A stretch of 64,000 bases of DNA from Paenibacillus ferrarius (GTDB lineage Bacteria > Bacillota > Bacilli > Paenibacillales > NBRC-103111): assembly GCF_002027705.1 (NCBI RefSeq), contig NZ_MBTG01000012.1:248001-312000 (forward strand), given 5' to 3'. The notes under the pieces were generated by a model. It did not search any database, was not told the origin of the DNA, and worked only from the letters and a program-made list of their open reading frames with translations. The position numbers and the translations under genes are program-made. Below, piece after piece: positions 34,253 to 44,120 of the stretch (position 1 is the first letter of the stretch; each line of letters starts with the position of its first letter).

Positions 34253-35764
34253 ATGAAGAAATCATTCAAGATCGTCTTTACGCTTATGATTGGCAGCGCA
34301 TTCACATTATCCGGCTGCAGCAGCGACACGAATAAAGGGGGAGCCTCGACGACAAGCACCGCGACCTCATCGGATTCAGGTTCCAAAGCTTTGGCTCCAT
34401 ACAAAATAACGCTCGTATACCCGGCATCCGCACCGAAAGATTTAGCTTTGGTTCAAGCAGAAATGAGCAAATACTTAACGGAAAAGATTAACGCAACCAT
34501 CGAACTTAAGCCAATCGAGTGGGGCTCATGGGATGACAAGACGAATTTGATGAAAATATCGAATGAAACGTATGACCTTATGTTTACAGCCAGCTGGTAT
34601 TATTATCCGCGTGATGCGGCCAAGGGGCAGTATCTGGAATTAGATGATCTCATGTCCAAATACGGGAAAGACATTCCTGGCGTGCTTGGTCCAGATTTCA
34701 TCAAAGGCTCACGGATCGGTGGCAAGCTCTTCGCGCTGCCCACGAATAAGGAATTCGGCCAAGGCTTTGGGTTCTTATTGAACAAAAAACTAGTGGATAA
34801 GTACAATTTTGATACTAAAGGCATTAAATCCATGGACGAGCTTGAAGCGATGTTCCAAAAGATCAAGGAGAGCGAGCCAGGGGTAACGCCTATTATCAGC
34901 AGTAAATTCTCTAACATTTGGAGTGCGGCTAACTATGACGGTATTGTTGCAGGTCTTGCGATTCCACGCGGTAGCAAAGAGCTTAAAATTGTAGATACGC
35001 TAGAGGACCCGAACGTACTCAATTTCTACAAACGGATTAATCAGTGGAATAAGAACGGTTGGTTTGACAAAGACGTGCTCACCTCGGATTCTGACCAAGC
35101 GATGAATATGATTAAAGCAGGCAAAGGCTTCGCTGTCGCGCAATCCTTGAAGCCAGGCAAAGACAAGGAAATGAGTCTTACTTCGGGGACAGAGGTCGTC
35201 CAAATCGAGACCGCAGCACCTTTTACAACAACAGGTGATGCCCAAGGAGCAATGTTAGGAATCTCACGTACATCGAAAGATCCGGCGCGAGTTATGATGT
35301 TCCTGAATTTGCTGTATACGGATGCCAAGCTGCTTAACATGCTCGATTGGGGAATTGAGAACAAGCATTACGTGAAGAAATCAGATCATATGATTGATTA
35401 TCCTGCTGGAATGACAGCTGATACAGAAACCTATCCGAATCCAGGCGGCTGGATGTTCGGCAATCAATTCAATTCCTATTTATTCGCCAATGAAGACCCG
35501 AACAAATGGAAATTGTTCAAAGAGTTCAATGACCGATCGGAACGCTCAATTGCTCTTGGTTTTTCATTTAATCAAGAACCGGTGAAGTCCGAGCTGGCTT
35601 CGATAACAAACGTCGAAAATGAGTTTAAATCCCTTTACACCGGTGCCGTTGATCCAGAGAAAACAATTGCCAAGTGGAAAGAGAAGCGGGCAGCAGCAGG
35701 CTTTGACCGTGTGAAGGCAGAAGTCGAGAAGCAATTGAAAGAGTGGGCGGCTTCCCAAAAATAA
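34253..35764 (+). CDS. Extracellular sugar-binding lipoprotein with DUF3502 domain
   Basis: 503 residues from ATG 34253, with GAGAGGGG 11 bases upstream; the earlier TTG 34232 overlaps that site. Signal peptide with lipobox LSGC (Cys about residue 23), Ser/Thr/Gly linker, then YKITLVYPASAPKDLALVQAEM and DLMFTASWYYYPRDAAKGQYLELDD as in LplA-like proteins. The last 70 residues (ALGFSFNQEPVKSELASI ... VDPEKTIAKWKEK) fit DUF3502. It is anchored outside the membrane and feeds the two permeases. Confidence 0.92.
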   Translation: MKKSFKIVFTLMIGSAFTLSGCSSDTNKGGASTTSTATSSDSGSKALAPYKITLVYPASAPKDLALVQAEMSKYLTEKINATIELKPIEWGSWDDKTNLMKISNETYDLMFTASWYYYPRDAAKGQYLELDDLMSKYGKDIPGVLGPDFIKGSRIGGKLFALPTNKEFGQGFGFLLNKKLVDKYNFDTKGIKSMDELEAMFQKIKESEPGVTPIISSKFSNIWSAANYDGIVAGLAIPRGSKELKIVDTLEDPNVLNFYKRINQWNKNGWFDKDVLTSDSDQAMNMIKAGKGFAVAQSLKPGKDKEMSLTSGTEVVQIETAAPFTTTGDAQGAMLGISRTSKDPARVMMFLNLLYTDAKLLNMLDWGIENKHYVKKSDHMIDYPAGMTADTETYPNPGGWMFGNQFNSYLFANEDPNKWKLFKEFNDRSERSIALGFSFNQEPVKSELASITNVENEFKSLYTGAVDPEKTIAKWKEKRAAAGFDRVKAEVEKQLKEWAASQK

Positions 35765-35787
35765 GTGAACGTCGCTATCCTGGAATA

Positions 35788-35826
35788 CCCTACCTTTATT
35801 CTGTATCCCAAAAGGTAGGGATTCCT
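35788..35826 (+). terminator. Hairpin between transporter and kinase genes
   Basis: CCCTACCTT and AAGGTAGGG form a 9-bp stem followed by a short T-rich tract. It may attenuate reading into the YesM/YesN pair. Confidence 0.55.
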
Positions 35827-35886
35827 TATTTGGCCTATACTAACTATAATGGTTGTATTCCCTAGCGTTAGGAGAGACCTGAATCG

Positions 35887-37620
35887 ATGACAAGTTCTCT
35901 TCGATTTAAACTGATTATCGGATTCATTGCCATTGCGATTCCGTTATTGATCTTGTTGTTAGTGAACAATTTATATGCATCCAGCACGGTCAGAGAGCAG
36001 GTTGCTGAATCGAACAAAAATGCAATCATTCTATATTCAAATCAAATTCAGGCTGAACTGGACCGAGAGACCAATTTCTTATACAATTTGGCCTACGAAG
36101 ATCCCAATATCTCGTTGTTATCGAGAGTTAAGTCAGATCCAACCGAGTACATTCTCACTAAAGAACGAATTATTAATGAATTAAACCGGTATCACCGTTT
36201 TGACAGCAGCGTGGATTTTCAGTTTATTTATTCTGTCACGAATGAAGACATCTTCAACACTGCGATCAAAACGAAATCCTATGACGAACTTATTGCCACT
36301 CAAACGACGTTAGCTGCGCTGTTAAAAGAAGCACAACCAGGCAGTCCTTTTTTTCAGAAATGGAAAGCGGTTAAATATGGCGATGAGTATGCGTTAGTGA
36401 GATTGGTGGATACAGGGGAAGGCTATTACTTAGGGGCTTCTGTCCGTTTAAGAAACCTGATGATTCCGCTCGACTTAATTCAACTAGGATCAGACGGATT
36501 TGCTTCTTTTATCTCGGCAGAAGGACGGATTATTGCGAATAAAGACTCCTCTATGGAGCTTTCTATTGAACCTGCAATTCTCAATCAGAAGGAAGAAGCC
36601 TATCAGCTTATCAGCATAACGGATAAAAGATACATTGTCGTCTCCAATCCGATTAAGGGTACGGATACAATGTTAAGCGCTTTTATTCCGGAAAAGAAAT
36701 TAGTTCAGAAATTGACGTACTTCCGTGGATTCATTTTCATCATACCTGTCCTAGCGGCAATCGTTCTAATCTTCTATGTCTTCTATTTGAATGAGATGGT
36801 CCTGAAACCTATTTACAATCTGATTCGTGGGATGCGGAAAATTAAACATGGCGATTGGAGCACGCGTCTTATGCCTTCCCAAACGAAAGAGTTTACGATC
36901 ATTAATGAAACGTTTAACGATATGGCCTCGCAAATTCACGATCTGAAGATTCATGTCTATGAAGAGCAGATTAAATTACATAAAGCGGAAGTGAAGCATT
37001 TGCAGCTTCAAATGAATCCGCATTTTTTATTGAATGCAATTAATATCATTTACAATCTGGCGCAAATTCAGAAATACGATATTATCCAGCTGATGAGTTT
37101 GAACTTAGTCAAATATTTCCGCTTCACCACACAGACGCATCGAAATGTTGTTTCAATTGCGGAGGAACTCGAGCATATGGAGAGCTATATGAATATCCAG
37201 AAGCTTCGCTTTCCAGATCGCATTACATTCCAATTCGAAGTTGAGGAATCGCTGCGAACGACGTGCATTCCGCCTCTGATCATTCAGCCTTTCATCGAAA
37301 ACAGTATGAAATACGGGTTTGATTTCATGGATCATCCGTTTCATATGCATATTCATATTCGTTCAGACATGCCGTCACAGACGATGGAAATCGTCATATC
37401 CGATAACGGAAGCGGCTTTAGCGAAGATATTCTTGCAAGTTTGCAAAATGGCGAGTACTTTCTTTCGCAAAATGGGGAGCATTTAGGCATCTGGAATGTC
37501 CATCATCGTTTGCAGTTTATATTTGGGCATGAAGCAAGCCTGAAATTCAGCAATTTGCCAGATTCGGGCGCTTGTATTGTAATACGCATGCCCATTCGTC
37601 AATTGGATTCATTCAGCTAG
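35887..37620 (+). CDS. YesM-type sensor histidine kinase
   Basis: 577 residues. Membrane segments at about residues 9-28 and 279-303 enclose an extracellular Cache-like sensor; a HAMP linker follows (MVLKPIYNLIRGMRKIKHGDWSTR). The HisKA_7TM-lacking His_kinase motif LQLQMNPHFLLNAINIIYNL puts the phospho-acceptor His at about residue 379. ATP-binding parts are IQPFIENSMKYGF and ISDNGSGF, ending with GIWNVHHRLQFIFG. Phosphorylates the next gene's product. Such kinases sense extracellular glycan breakdown products, perhaps via the neighbouring binding protein. Confidence 0.92.
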   Translation: MTSSLRFKLIIGFIAIAIPLLILLLVNNLYASSTVREQVAESNKNAIILYSNQIQAELDRETNFLYNLAYEDPNISLLSRVKSDPTEYILTKERIINELNRYHRFDSSVDFQFIYSVTNEDIFNTAIKTKSYDELIATQTTLAALLKEAQPGSPFFQKWKAVKYGDEYALVRLVDTGEGYYLGASVRLRNLMIPLDLIQLGSDGFASFISAEGRIIANKDSSMELSIEPAILNQKEEAYQLISITDKRYIVVSNPIKGTDTMLSAFIPEKKLVQKLTYFRGFIFIIPVLAAIVLIFYVFYLNEMVLKPIYNLIRGMRKIKHGDWSTRLMPSQTKEFTIINETFNDMASQIHDLKIHVYEEQIKLHKAEVKHLQLQMNPHFLLNAINIIYNLAQIQKYDIIQLMSLNLVKYFRFTTQTHRNVVSIAEELEHMESYMNIQKLRFPDRITFQFEVEESLRTTCIPPLIIQPFIENSMKYGFDFMDHPFHMHIHIRSDMPSQTMEIVISDNGSGFSEDILASLQNGEYFLSQNGEHLGIWNVHHRLQFIFGHEASLKFSNLPDSGACIVIRMPIRQLDSFS

Positions 37621-37647
37621 TCCAAGTCGCTTGGTAGGGGGATATTC

Positions 37648-39252
37648 ATGAACAGAAAAGCACTCATAGTAGATGATGAAATCTACGCCGTAATGGGAAT
37701 CAGGAGCGGTCTGAATTGGGATGACCTGCAAATTTCTGACGTGTATGAAGCTTATAATATGCGTGAAGCCATGAAAGTATTTGAACATACCCATATTGAT
37801 ATTCTGATTTGCGATATTGAGATGCCGAAGGGCACAGGCATTGAACTGCTGGAATGGGTCAATGAGCATTCACCTGCAACGGAGACGATCTTCCTGACCG
37901 CACATGCTGACTTTGGTTTCGTCCAAAGAGCGGTCCAGCTGGATAGCTTCGATTATATGCTTAAACCGATTGAATTCAGCCTACTGCAAGCGACAGTTGC
38001 CAAAGCTCTGCAATCCATCGAACAAGAACAAGCACTCCATCAGCTTCGTGAGCAATATAAGCCATACTATGAGCTGTGGTTAAAAAATAAATCGGTCCTA
38101 ACCGATACGTTCTGGAATCAGTTGTTTGCCAAAAAAATCGGTTGCAAACAAGAGAATCCAGCGAATTTCATAGCGGACCATCACCTCCCCTTAACGCCAC
38201 AGTCACGTATTGTTCCGATTGTGATTAGTGTTGAATCCTGGGAACGCGATTTGAATAGTGGGGACGAGGAAATTATGGAATATGCGCTCCGCAAGGCAGC
38301 TTCCGAGGTTCTGCTTGAGGGCAACAAGGGAGAAGTTATTCAAACGAAGCAGGGTGTGAATGTTGTTCTGTTTTTCTTGGAACAAGAGGAACAGCTGGAT
38401 TATACCGATCTAACTGAGAAAAGCGCAACTTACATAGCATCTTGCAAGCAATATTTTAGCTGCAGCATTTCCTGTTATATCGGGGAGGCTTCCAGCTTAT
38501 GTGACATCCGTGAAACGTATATTAAGCTGCTGGATATGGAATATAATAATTTGCAAAAGTCCAACAAAGTGTACTGGCAGCAAGATTATCAAGTGACCCC
38601 GATGACGCTTAAGCTTCCGGAGTTCTCGGCCTGGACGATCCTCATCGAGCAAGGCAAAAGGGGGGAGATGGAAAAGGAAATCCATCGTTCTCTGATGGAG
38701 CTGCGCGAAGACCCGAGGCACGGCGCTCATGCGCTGCAAGCCTTTTATCACGGTTTTCTGCAAATGATTCATTACATTTTACACAAAAATGGATTATCAG
38801 CCCATGAACTTCTGCAGAATCATCAAGACATGTTGAATGGGAAATTGCCTCGTTCCCTTGAACAGCTGCAGGCGTGGGCACTTCAATTAATCTCAGTGGT
38901 ATCAGATTGCTTGCACCAGAATGACTCTGTCATTCAACGTGTTCAGTGCTTCATTGCAGATCATCTGAGCGAGATGATTACCCGAGAGCAGCTTGCTGAT
39001 TTCGTCCATTTGAATCCTGCGTATTTGTCCAGATTGTTCAAAAAAGAAGTTGGCGATTCCATTACAGATTATATCTTGCTGGAACGTATGAAGCTGGCTC
39101 GAGAACTCATTCGCAATTCATCCATCCCGATCTCCGATATCGCGAAGTCTCTGGGTTATAGTAATTTCTCTTACTTCTCAAAAATGTTCAAAAAAGTGTA
39201 CCACCATACGCCTCAGCACTATCGGAAGCAAGCGGCTCCACTATGCGAGTAA
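37648..39252 (+). CDS. YesN-type response regulator (REC-AraC)
   Basis: 534 residues, AGGGGG upstream. REC domain at residues 1-120: DDE at 9-11, phospho-acceptor Asp 56 in LICDIEMPKGTG, TAHADFGFVQ and the Lys in YMLKPIE. The middle 270 residues are a variable linker. The last 100 residues hold two AraC helix-turn-helices (MITREQLADFVHLNPAYLSRLF and PISDIAKSLGYSNFSYFSKMF). It likely activates the divergent promoters at 32.1-32.3 kb. Confidence 0.93.
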   Translation: MNRKALIVDDEIYAVMGIRSGLNWDDLQISDVYEAYNMREAMKVFEHTHIDILICDIEMPKGTGIELLEWVNEHSPATETIFLTAHADFGFVQRAVQLDSFDYMLKPIEFSLLQATVAKALQSIEQEQALHQLREQYKPYYELWLKNKSVLTDTFWNQLFAKKIGCKQENPANFIADHHLPLTPQSRIVPIVISVESWERDLNSGDEEIMEYALRKAASEVLLEGNKGEVIQTKQGVNVVLFFLEQEEQLDYTDLTEKSATYIASCKQYFSCSISCYIGEASSLCDIRETYIKLLDMEYNNLQKSNKVYWQQDYQVTPMTLKLPEFSAWTILIEQGKRGEMEKEIHRSLMELREDPRHGAHALQAFYHGFLQMIHYILHKNGLSAHELLQNHQDMLNGKLPRSLEQLQAWALQLISVVSDCLHQNDSVIQRVQCFIADHLSEMITREQLADFVHLNPAYLSRLFKKEVGDSITDYILLERMKLARELIRNSSIPISDIAKSLGYSNFSYFSKMFKKVYHHTPQHYRKQAAPLCE

Positions 39253-39378
39253 GAAGATGTCCTAATGCAGGTTTTCAACTAATTTGTATTTTATTTGGAA
39301 AGTTAGCGCAGACGCCCGATCAATTGCTAGATTAGCGGCATAAACTAGAACTAGAAAAAGAGAAAGGAGGCCAAGTCT

Positions 39379-39813
39379 ATGACCATTTTTTTGGACTTGA
39401 AAACATCTCAAAATGCTAGTTATGCCAATTCTATCGCGATTCCGATTACAGTAATTAATACACCCCAATTGATTGCGCAGCAGACCCTTAATCTATCGGG
39501 AGGCACAGCCAATCTGACGCATGTTGACTTCTCTGGCGTTGTCGCTGTGCAGCTGCCACTGCTTCCCTTAGCGACTACTGTTTTAGTAAGTGTCGTACGC
39601 GGAGCGACCGCTCAGGATATCATTGTCTTTTCAGCGGCTCAGAATCTTGATCTTTCCATCCTCGGACCACAGCTAATATCCTTTTCTGGTTCCGATTTCA
39701 ATGCTCCTAATATTGCTGGAGCCGTCTATAGTGTATTCATACAGACCTCTGCTTTAGGAACAATTCGTGTAGGTCCTGAAAGCTTCAATTTTACCGGCGT
39801 ATCGGATGCCTAA
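39379..39813 (+). CDS. Orphan 144-residue protein, possibly spore-surface
   Basis: 144 residues with AAAGGAGG before the ATG. No signal peptide; sequence is Ala/Val/Ser/Leu-rich and strand-forming (NLSGGTANLTHVDFSGVVAVQLPLLPLATTV, cited for its position at residues 38-68). It resembles the beta-sandwich end of exosporium or BclA-like proteins, but only by composition. A strong terminator isolates it from the germination operon downstream. Confidence 0.55.
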   Translation: MTIFLDLKTSQNASYANSIAIPITVINTPQLIAQQTLNLSGGTANLTHVDFSGVVAVQLPLLPLATTVLVSVVRGATAQDIIVFSAAQNLDLSILGPQLISFSGSDFNAPNIAGAVYSVFIQTSALGTIRVGPESFNFTGVSDA

Positions 39814-39848
39814 TTGCGAGTATGGACACGTAATATCAAACTCTTGAA

Positions 39849-39902
39849 TAAAAGCACAACTAGACGACCTTATCAGGTCTGTCTGTTGTGCTTTTATTTT
39901 TC
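39849..39902 (+). terminator. Strong hairpin terminator
   Basis: AAAAGCACAAC and GTTGTGCTTTT, extended by AGAC/GTCT and GACCT/AGGTC, then a T-rich tail. Confidence 0.85.
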
Positions 39903-39991
39903 TTAAGCGGCTGGTAACCAATAATGCATAAAAAAGGAATTAAGTTAAATACTACCTATACACAGACCTTCCCTAACAGCAGGAGATTACG

Positions 39992-41494
39992 ATGGCAAAC
40001 GTTGAGCAGACGATGGACGAACAGTTGAGCGAAAGTCTAACAGACAATTTGCTGCTAATATTGGAGGGACTAGGCAACAGTGACGATGTTGCTGTTCGGG
40101 AAATTCAAATTGATCTTAGCGCCGATCGTTGTATTCAAGGTGCAGTCGTCTACATGGAAGGCCTCTCGAATCTGCATGCCATGATTGATTCTTTGCTTAC
40201 GTGCTGCACAAGTGGCGAACAACAACATTTTAGTTCGGATGAATTGCTCGAGTATTGTAAAAATGTTGTCATCTCGACAGGCACCGTACAGGACCTTGAT
40301 GAGATGGAAGAACTATTTGCAGCGCTGCTATGCGGCAGCAGCATCCTGCTGCTTGAAGGCTGCCTGCGTGTTCTGGCCATTGGGACGAAAGAACTTACGG
40401 CACGGCCTGTCGAAGAACCGAATGTGCAATCTGTCGTCCGCGGGCCAAGAGAAGGCTTTACAGAAGTGCTTCGCTGGAATACCTCAATGCTTCGCCGTAA
40501 AATCAAAGATCGGCATTTATGGATGGAAACGATGCAAATCGGCAGGGTTACGAAAACTGATGTTGTTATTGCTTATGTGAAAACTCTCGTTTCCGAAGAG
40601 GTTCTGCAGGAAGTGAAAGAGCGATTAACGCTCATCGATATAGATGCGATCCTTGAGAGCAATTACATCGAGGAGCAGATCAAAGACAAACAGCTTACCT
40701 CTTTTCCAACTGTATTTAATACGGAGCGTCCTGATGTGATTGCAGCAGGATTAATGGAGGGAAGGGTAGCTATTCTAGTAGATGGAACACCCTTTGCGCT
40801 GCTGGTCCCCGCCTTGTTTACGCAATTCTTTCAATCCAGCGAGGATTACTACCAACCTGCGGATTTTTCTACATTAATTCGGCTGCTGCGCTTCCTTTCA
40901 TTTGGCTTGGCGCTGTTAACCCCGTCTTTTTACATTGCAATTACTACTTTTCATCAGGAAATGCTGCCGACAACGCTGCTTTATAATTTAGCCAGTCAGA
41001 GGGAGGGCGTTCCGTTCCCGGCTTTCATTGAAGCGATCATGATGGAGATTACCTTCGAAATCTTACGCGAAGCCAGCGTTCGGATGCCAAGAACCGTTGG
41101 CCAATCCATCTCCATCGTAGGAACGCTTGTCATTGGTCAAGCCGCGGTAGAAGCAGGTCTCGTCAGCGCTGCCATGGTTATCGTGGTGTCGATTACGGCG
41201 ATATCGAACTTTGTTCTTCCTGCTTTCAATCTTGGAATCACCATTCGGATTATCCGCTTTTTACTGATGATGCTGGCAGCGTCGTTTGGGCTTTTTGGTA
41301 TTTTCCTAGGCATCGTTGCGCTTGTTGTCCATATGTGCGGGCTTTCCTCATTCGGTGTTCCCTATATGTCACCGCTTGCTCCATTCCATTTATCTGACCA
41401 GAAGGACACGTTTTTCCGCTTTTCTCTCACGAAGATGTTTACTAGATCGAAAGCTTTCCCCCAGAAAAATCTCGTTCGCCAGAAACGCAGGTGA
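39992..41494 (+). CDS. Spore germinant receptor A subunit (GerAA/GerKA family)
   Basis: 500 residues, CAGGAG upstream. N-terminal soluble domain (about 1-245) with DCDLSADRC-like region and YIEGL, then NTERPDVIAAGLMEGRVAILVDGTPFALLVPA and RLLRFLSFGLALLTPSFYIAI; PFPAFIEAIMMEITFEILREA and GQSISIVGTLVIGQAAVEAGLVS are GerA signatures. About five membrane segments. It forms an inner-membrane receptor with the C and B subunits that senses nutrients during germination. First gene of the operon. Confidence 0.93.
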   Translation: MANVEQTMDEQLSESLTDNLLLILEGLGNSDDVAVREIQIDLSADRCIQGAVVYMEGLSNLHAMIDSLLTCCTSGEQQHFSSDELLEYCKNVVISTGTVQDLDEMEELFAALLCGSSILLLEGCLRVLAIGTKELTARPVEEPNVQSVVRGPREGFTEVLRWNTSMLRRKIKDRHLWMETMQIGRVTKTDVVIAYVKTLVSEEVLQEVKERLTLIDIDAILESNYIEEQIKDKQLTSFPTVFNTERPDVIAAGLMEGRVAILVDGTPFALLVPALFTQFFQSSEDYYQPADFSTLIRLLRFLSFGLALLTPSFYIAITTFHQEMLPTTLLYNLASQREGVPFPAFIEAIMMEITFEILREASVRMPRTVGQSISIVGTLVIGQAAVEAGLVSAAMVIVVSITAISNFVLPAFNLGITIRIIRFLLMMLAASFGLFGIFLGIVALVVHMCGLSSFGVPYMSPLAPFHLSDQKDTFFRFSLTKMFTRSKAFPQKNLVRQKRR

Positions 41495-41507
41495 GGAGGC
41501 AGATTAT

Positions 41508-42710
41508 GTGAAACAGCGGTTGCTCTCAAGTGTATTCCTGCTCTCTCTCATGTTCCTGTTAAGCGGTTGTTGGAGCAGACACGAATTAAATGACATCAGT
41601 ATTGTTGTAGGTTTGGGAATCGATAAAGTTGGAGAACGTTATAAAGTTACCATTCAAACGGTTAATCCAAGCCAGGTCTCGGCGAAAAAAGGAACATCCA
41701 CCAATGCTAGCGCTGTCATCACATATGAAGAAACGGGAATGACTGTTCCAGAAGCCTTATCCCGGATGAGCGTTAAAGCTCCGCGTTTTTTGCATTTCTC
41801 TCATCTGCGGATGGTTATCATTAGTGAAGATGTTGCCCATCATGGAATCAGCAAAGCGATTGACTATTTATCCCGCAATTTGGATATGCGTACGGATTTC
41901 TACTTTGTTGTCGCCAGGCAGTCGAAAGCTTCCGAGGTGCTGAAAGTGATCAGCTCGATGGATCCGATTCCTGCCAATAACATGTATACGAAGCTGGATA
42001 CCTCGGATAAATATTGGTCGGCTACCGGCAGCATGAATCTAAATTATTTGCTTCAGGCCTTAGGAGCTAGAGGCAAGAGTGCTTCTATGACTGGGATTGA
42101 AATTATTGGGGATAAGAATATAGGAGACCAAACGGCAAATACCCAGTTCGTGGAACCGATTACTCTTCTGAAATATGCCGGAATGGGGGCTTTCAAAAAA
42201 GATCGATTTGTGGGCTGGTTGGATGAGAATGACACGAAGGCTTTAAATTATGTACAAAACTCCGTTTATCAAACAACAGGTTTTATTCCATGCCCAGGAT
42301 CTAAAGGCAATATTACGATGCAGGTTATCCGTTCCAACACGGTCATGCATCCCCATTTGGTAAATGAGCTTCCTGAATTCGATGTCAATGTCAGAATTGA
42401 GCAGGATATCGCTGATATTGAATGCAAAGTGGATTTATCGAAAGCTGGAATTGTGGCGGATATCAAGAAGTTGAGCGACCATAAAATAGAAGATCTTATC
42501 AGCGAATCGATCGATAAAATCCAGAAAAGTATAGGGACCGATATTTACGGCTTCGGCGACGCGTTCCATCGTAAATACCCCAAAGCTTGGCATCAAATCA
42601 AGGATTGGGACGAGGTTTTTAAAACAATTAAAGTGCATGTTCATGTAGATTCGAGTCTCCGCAGGGTGGGGACCATCCTGCAATCGGTTGATCAAATAAC
42701 GAGAGAATAG
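41508..42710 (+). CDS. Spore germination lipoprotein, GerC family
   Basis: 400 residues from GTG 41508 with GAGGAGG 9 bases before. Lipoprotein signal with LLSGC (Cys about residue 20), then WSRHELNDISIVVGLGIDKV, the usual GerC start. KAPRFLHFSHLRMVIISEDVA and a C-terminal FGDAFHRKYPKAWHQIKDWDEVF are conserved parts of the C subunit. It sits on the outer face of the spore inner membrane. Confidence 0.92.
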   Translation: MKQRLLSSVFLLSLMFLLSGCWSRHELNDISIVVGLGIDKVGERYKVTIQTVNPSQVSAKKGTSTNASAVITYEETGMTVPEALSRMSVKAPRFLHFSHLRMVIISEDVAHHGISKAIDYLSRNLDMRTDFYFVVARQSKASEVLKVISSMDPIPANNMYTKLDTSDKYWSATGSMNLNYLLQALGARGKSASMTGIEIIGDKNIGDQTANTQFVEPITLLKYAGMGAFKKDRFVGWLDENDTKALNYVQNSVYQTTGFIPCPGSKGNITMQVIRSNTVMHPHLVNELPEFDVNVRIEQDIADIECKVDLSKAGIVADIKKLSDHKIEDLISESIDKIQKSIGTDIYGFGDAFHRKYPKAWHQIKDWDEVFKTIKVHVHVDSSLRRVGTILQSVDQITRE

Positions 42711-42721
42711 GGAGTACCCTC

Positions 42722-42955
42722 ATGCTGCTATTCATTGGGATTATCCTTACATTAGCTTGGACACTTTGGAAGGATTTCCCTCGCATGTGGAAGGAAAAGA
42801 AGTTCAAAGAGTTTTGGATATTGGCTGTGATTACGCTCACGGTATGTGTGATTAGTACCGTTAAAAGCTTGAATATCAATTTGCCGAATCCACTCGATTG
42901 GATTGAGCTGGCATTAGGGCCTTATCCCCGCGCGGTTTACTCGTTACTGCAATGA
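42722..42955 (+). CDS. Small membrane D subunit of the germinant receptor
   Basis: 77 residues with two membrane segments (residues 2-16 and 30-48). GGGAGTACC lies before the ATG. Located between the C- and B-type genes, with an ATGA overlap to the next gene, as in receptor operons of Bacillus that encode a two-helix D protein. Proposed to modulate receptor sensitivity; assigned by position and topology. Confidence 0.7.
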   Translation: MLLFIGIILTLAWTLWKDFPRMWKEKKFKEFWILAVITLTVCVISTVKSLNINLPNPLDWIELALGPYPRAVYSLLQ

Positions 42956-44070
42956 AAGGGGCCATTTCTGTGGAGAAAAAAGAGATCATTAGCCGAAGCT
43001 CATTTGCCGTGCTCATTACTTTCTTTATGATTGGAACATCCATTCTTATCACACCTTCTGCGCTGGCTCATGAAGCCAAACAGGATGCTTGGCTTGCATG
43101 CTTAGTTGGCATCGGGATGAATGGTCTCAATGCCATTCTTTACGTTGTACTCGGGGAGCGATTTGCGGGACAGACTCTGGCCCAATACTGCGAAACCATA
43201 CTGGGCAAATGGCTTGGTAAAGCGGTATGTCTAGCATTTGTAATGTTTTTTTATTTGCTTGCTTCTTTGATGATGGGTGATCTAGGTTTTTTCGTAACCT
43301 CACAGATTATGCAAGAAACTCCGATTGAGACTCTGCAAATATTGTTTGCACTTATTGTCGTGATGGCTGTCCGATCGGGATTCGTCGTATACACACGTGC
43401 GGCTGTTGTCTTTTTTCCATGGCTGATTATTCTATTTCTACTGCTTATTCTGCCGCTGCTGCCTAAATTCAACATGAATAACTTTCTACCAGTTTTTGAG
43501 TATGGCGTCAAACCGATTCTGCGTGGTGGATTCTCATTCTACGGCTTGCAGGAGATGAGCGTTCTGCTGATGTTTTATCCATTCGTCGCCAGAATGCGAG
43601 GTCTCAGAAGCGGTTTTACAGCGGGGATAGGAGTTGGCGGAGTCATTCTTTTTATTACGACTGTTGGCAGTATTGCCGTTCTTGGTGAAGCGTTAACGAC
43701 TAACCAACTATTCCCGGCTTACACTCTTGCCAAAAATATAAGCATCGGTCATTTTCTTGAGCGGGTGGAAGGCATTCTGATCTCAATCTGGGTTTTATCC
43801 ATTTTCATCAAAATTACCTTGACTTTCCACGCCTCACTGCTGGGCATTGTGCAAATCCTGAACATTAAGGATGAGAAACCGTTGGTTGCTCCACTGGCCT
43901 TGGGAATGATTGTACTCTCATTAATGTGTTACCCCAATACCATCTATATTAGTGATTACTTGGGCAGAAATTGGGCGCCGTTTTCTCTTATCTTCACCTT
44001 TTTCCTGCCAATGATGCTTCTTGTTGTATCTTGGTTTAGGCGTAAACGCAGCATACCCGTAAAGCAGTAA
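42952..44070 (+). CDS. Spore germinant receptor B subunit (GerAB family)
   Basis: 372 residues, ten membrane segments, APC-superfamily fold. Starts with ISRSSFAVLITFFMIGTSILITPS, and has the GLQEMSVLLMFYPFV segment. An ATG at 42952 overlaps the D gene; GTG 42970 with AAAGGGG at the right spacing is an equal or better start, removing six residues. Likely ligand-binding subunit of the receptor. Last gene of the operon, closed by a terminator. Confidence 0.9.
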   Translation: MKGAISVEKKEIISRSSFAVLITFFMIGTSILITPSALAHEAKQDAWLACLVGIGMNGLNAILYVVLGERFAGQTLAQYCETILGKWLGKAVCLAFVMFFYLLASLMMGDLGFFVTSQIMQETPIETLQILFALIVVMAVRSGFVVYTRAAVVFFPWLIILFLLLILPLLPKFNMNNFLPVFEYGVKPILRGGFSFYGLQEMSVLLMFYPFVARMRGLRSGFTAGIGVGGVILFITTVGSIAVLGEALTTNQLFPAYTLAKNISIGHFLERVEGILISIWVLSIFIKITLTFHASLLGIVQILNIKDEKPLVAPLALGMIVLSLMCYPNTIYISDYLGRNWAPFSLIFTFFLPMMLLVVSWFRRKRSIPVKQ

Positions 44071-44084
44071 GGTCAATACGATGA

Positions 44085-44120
44085 CAAAAACCATCGCAGA
44101 GAGTTGCGATGGTTTTATTT
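44085..44120. terminator. Bidirectional terminator
   Basis: AAAACCATCGCA and TGCGATGGTTTT pair around GAGAGT with A-rich and T-rich sides. It separates the ger operon and the convergent MFS gene. Confidence 0.85.
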
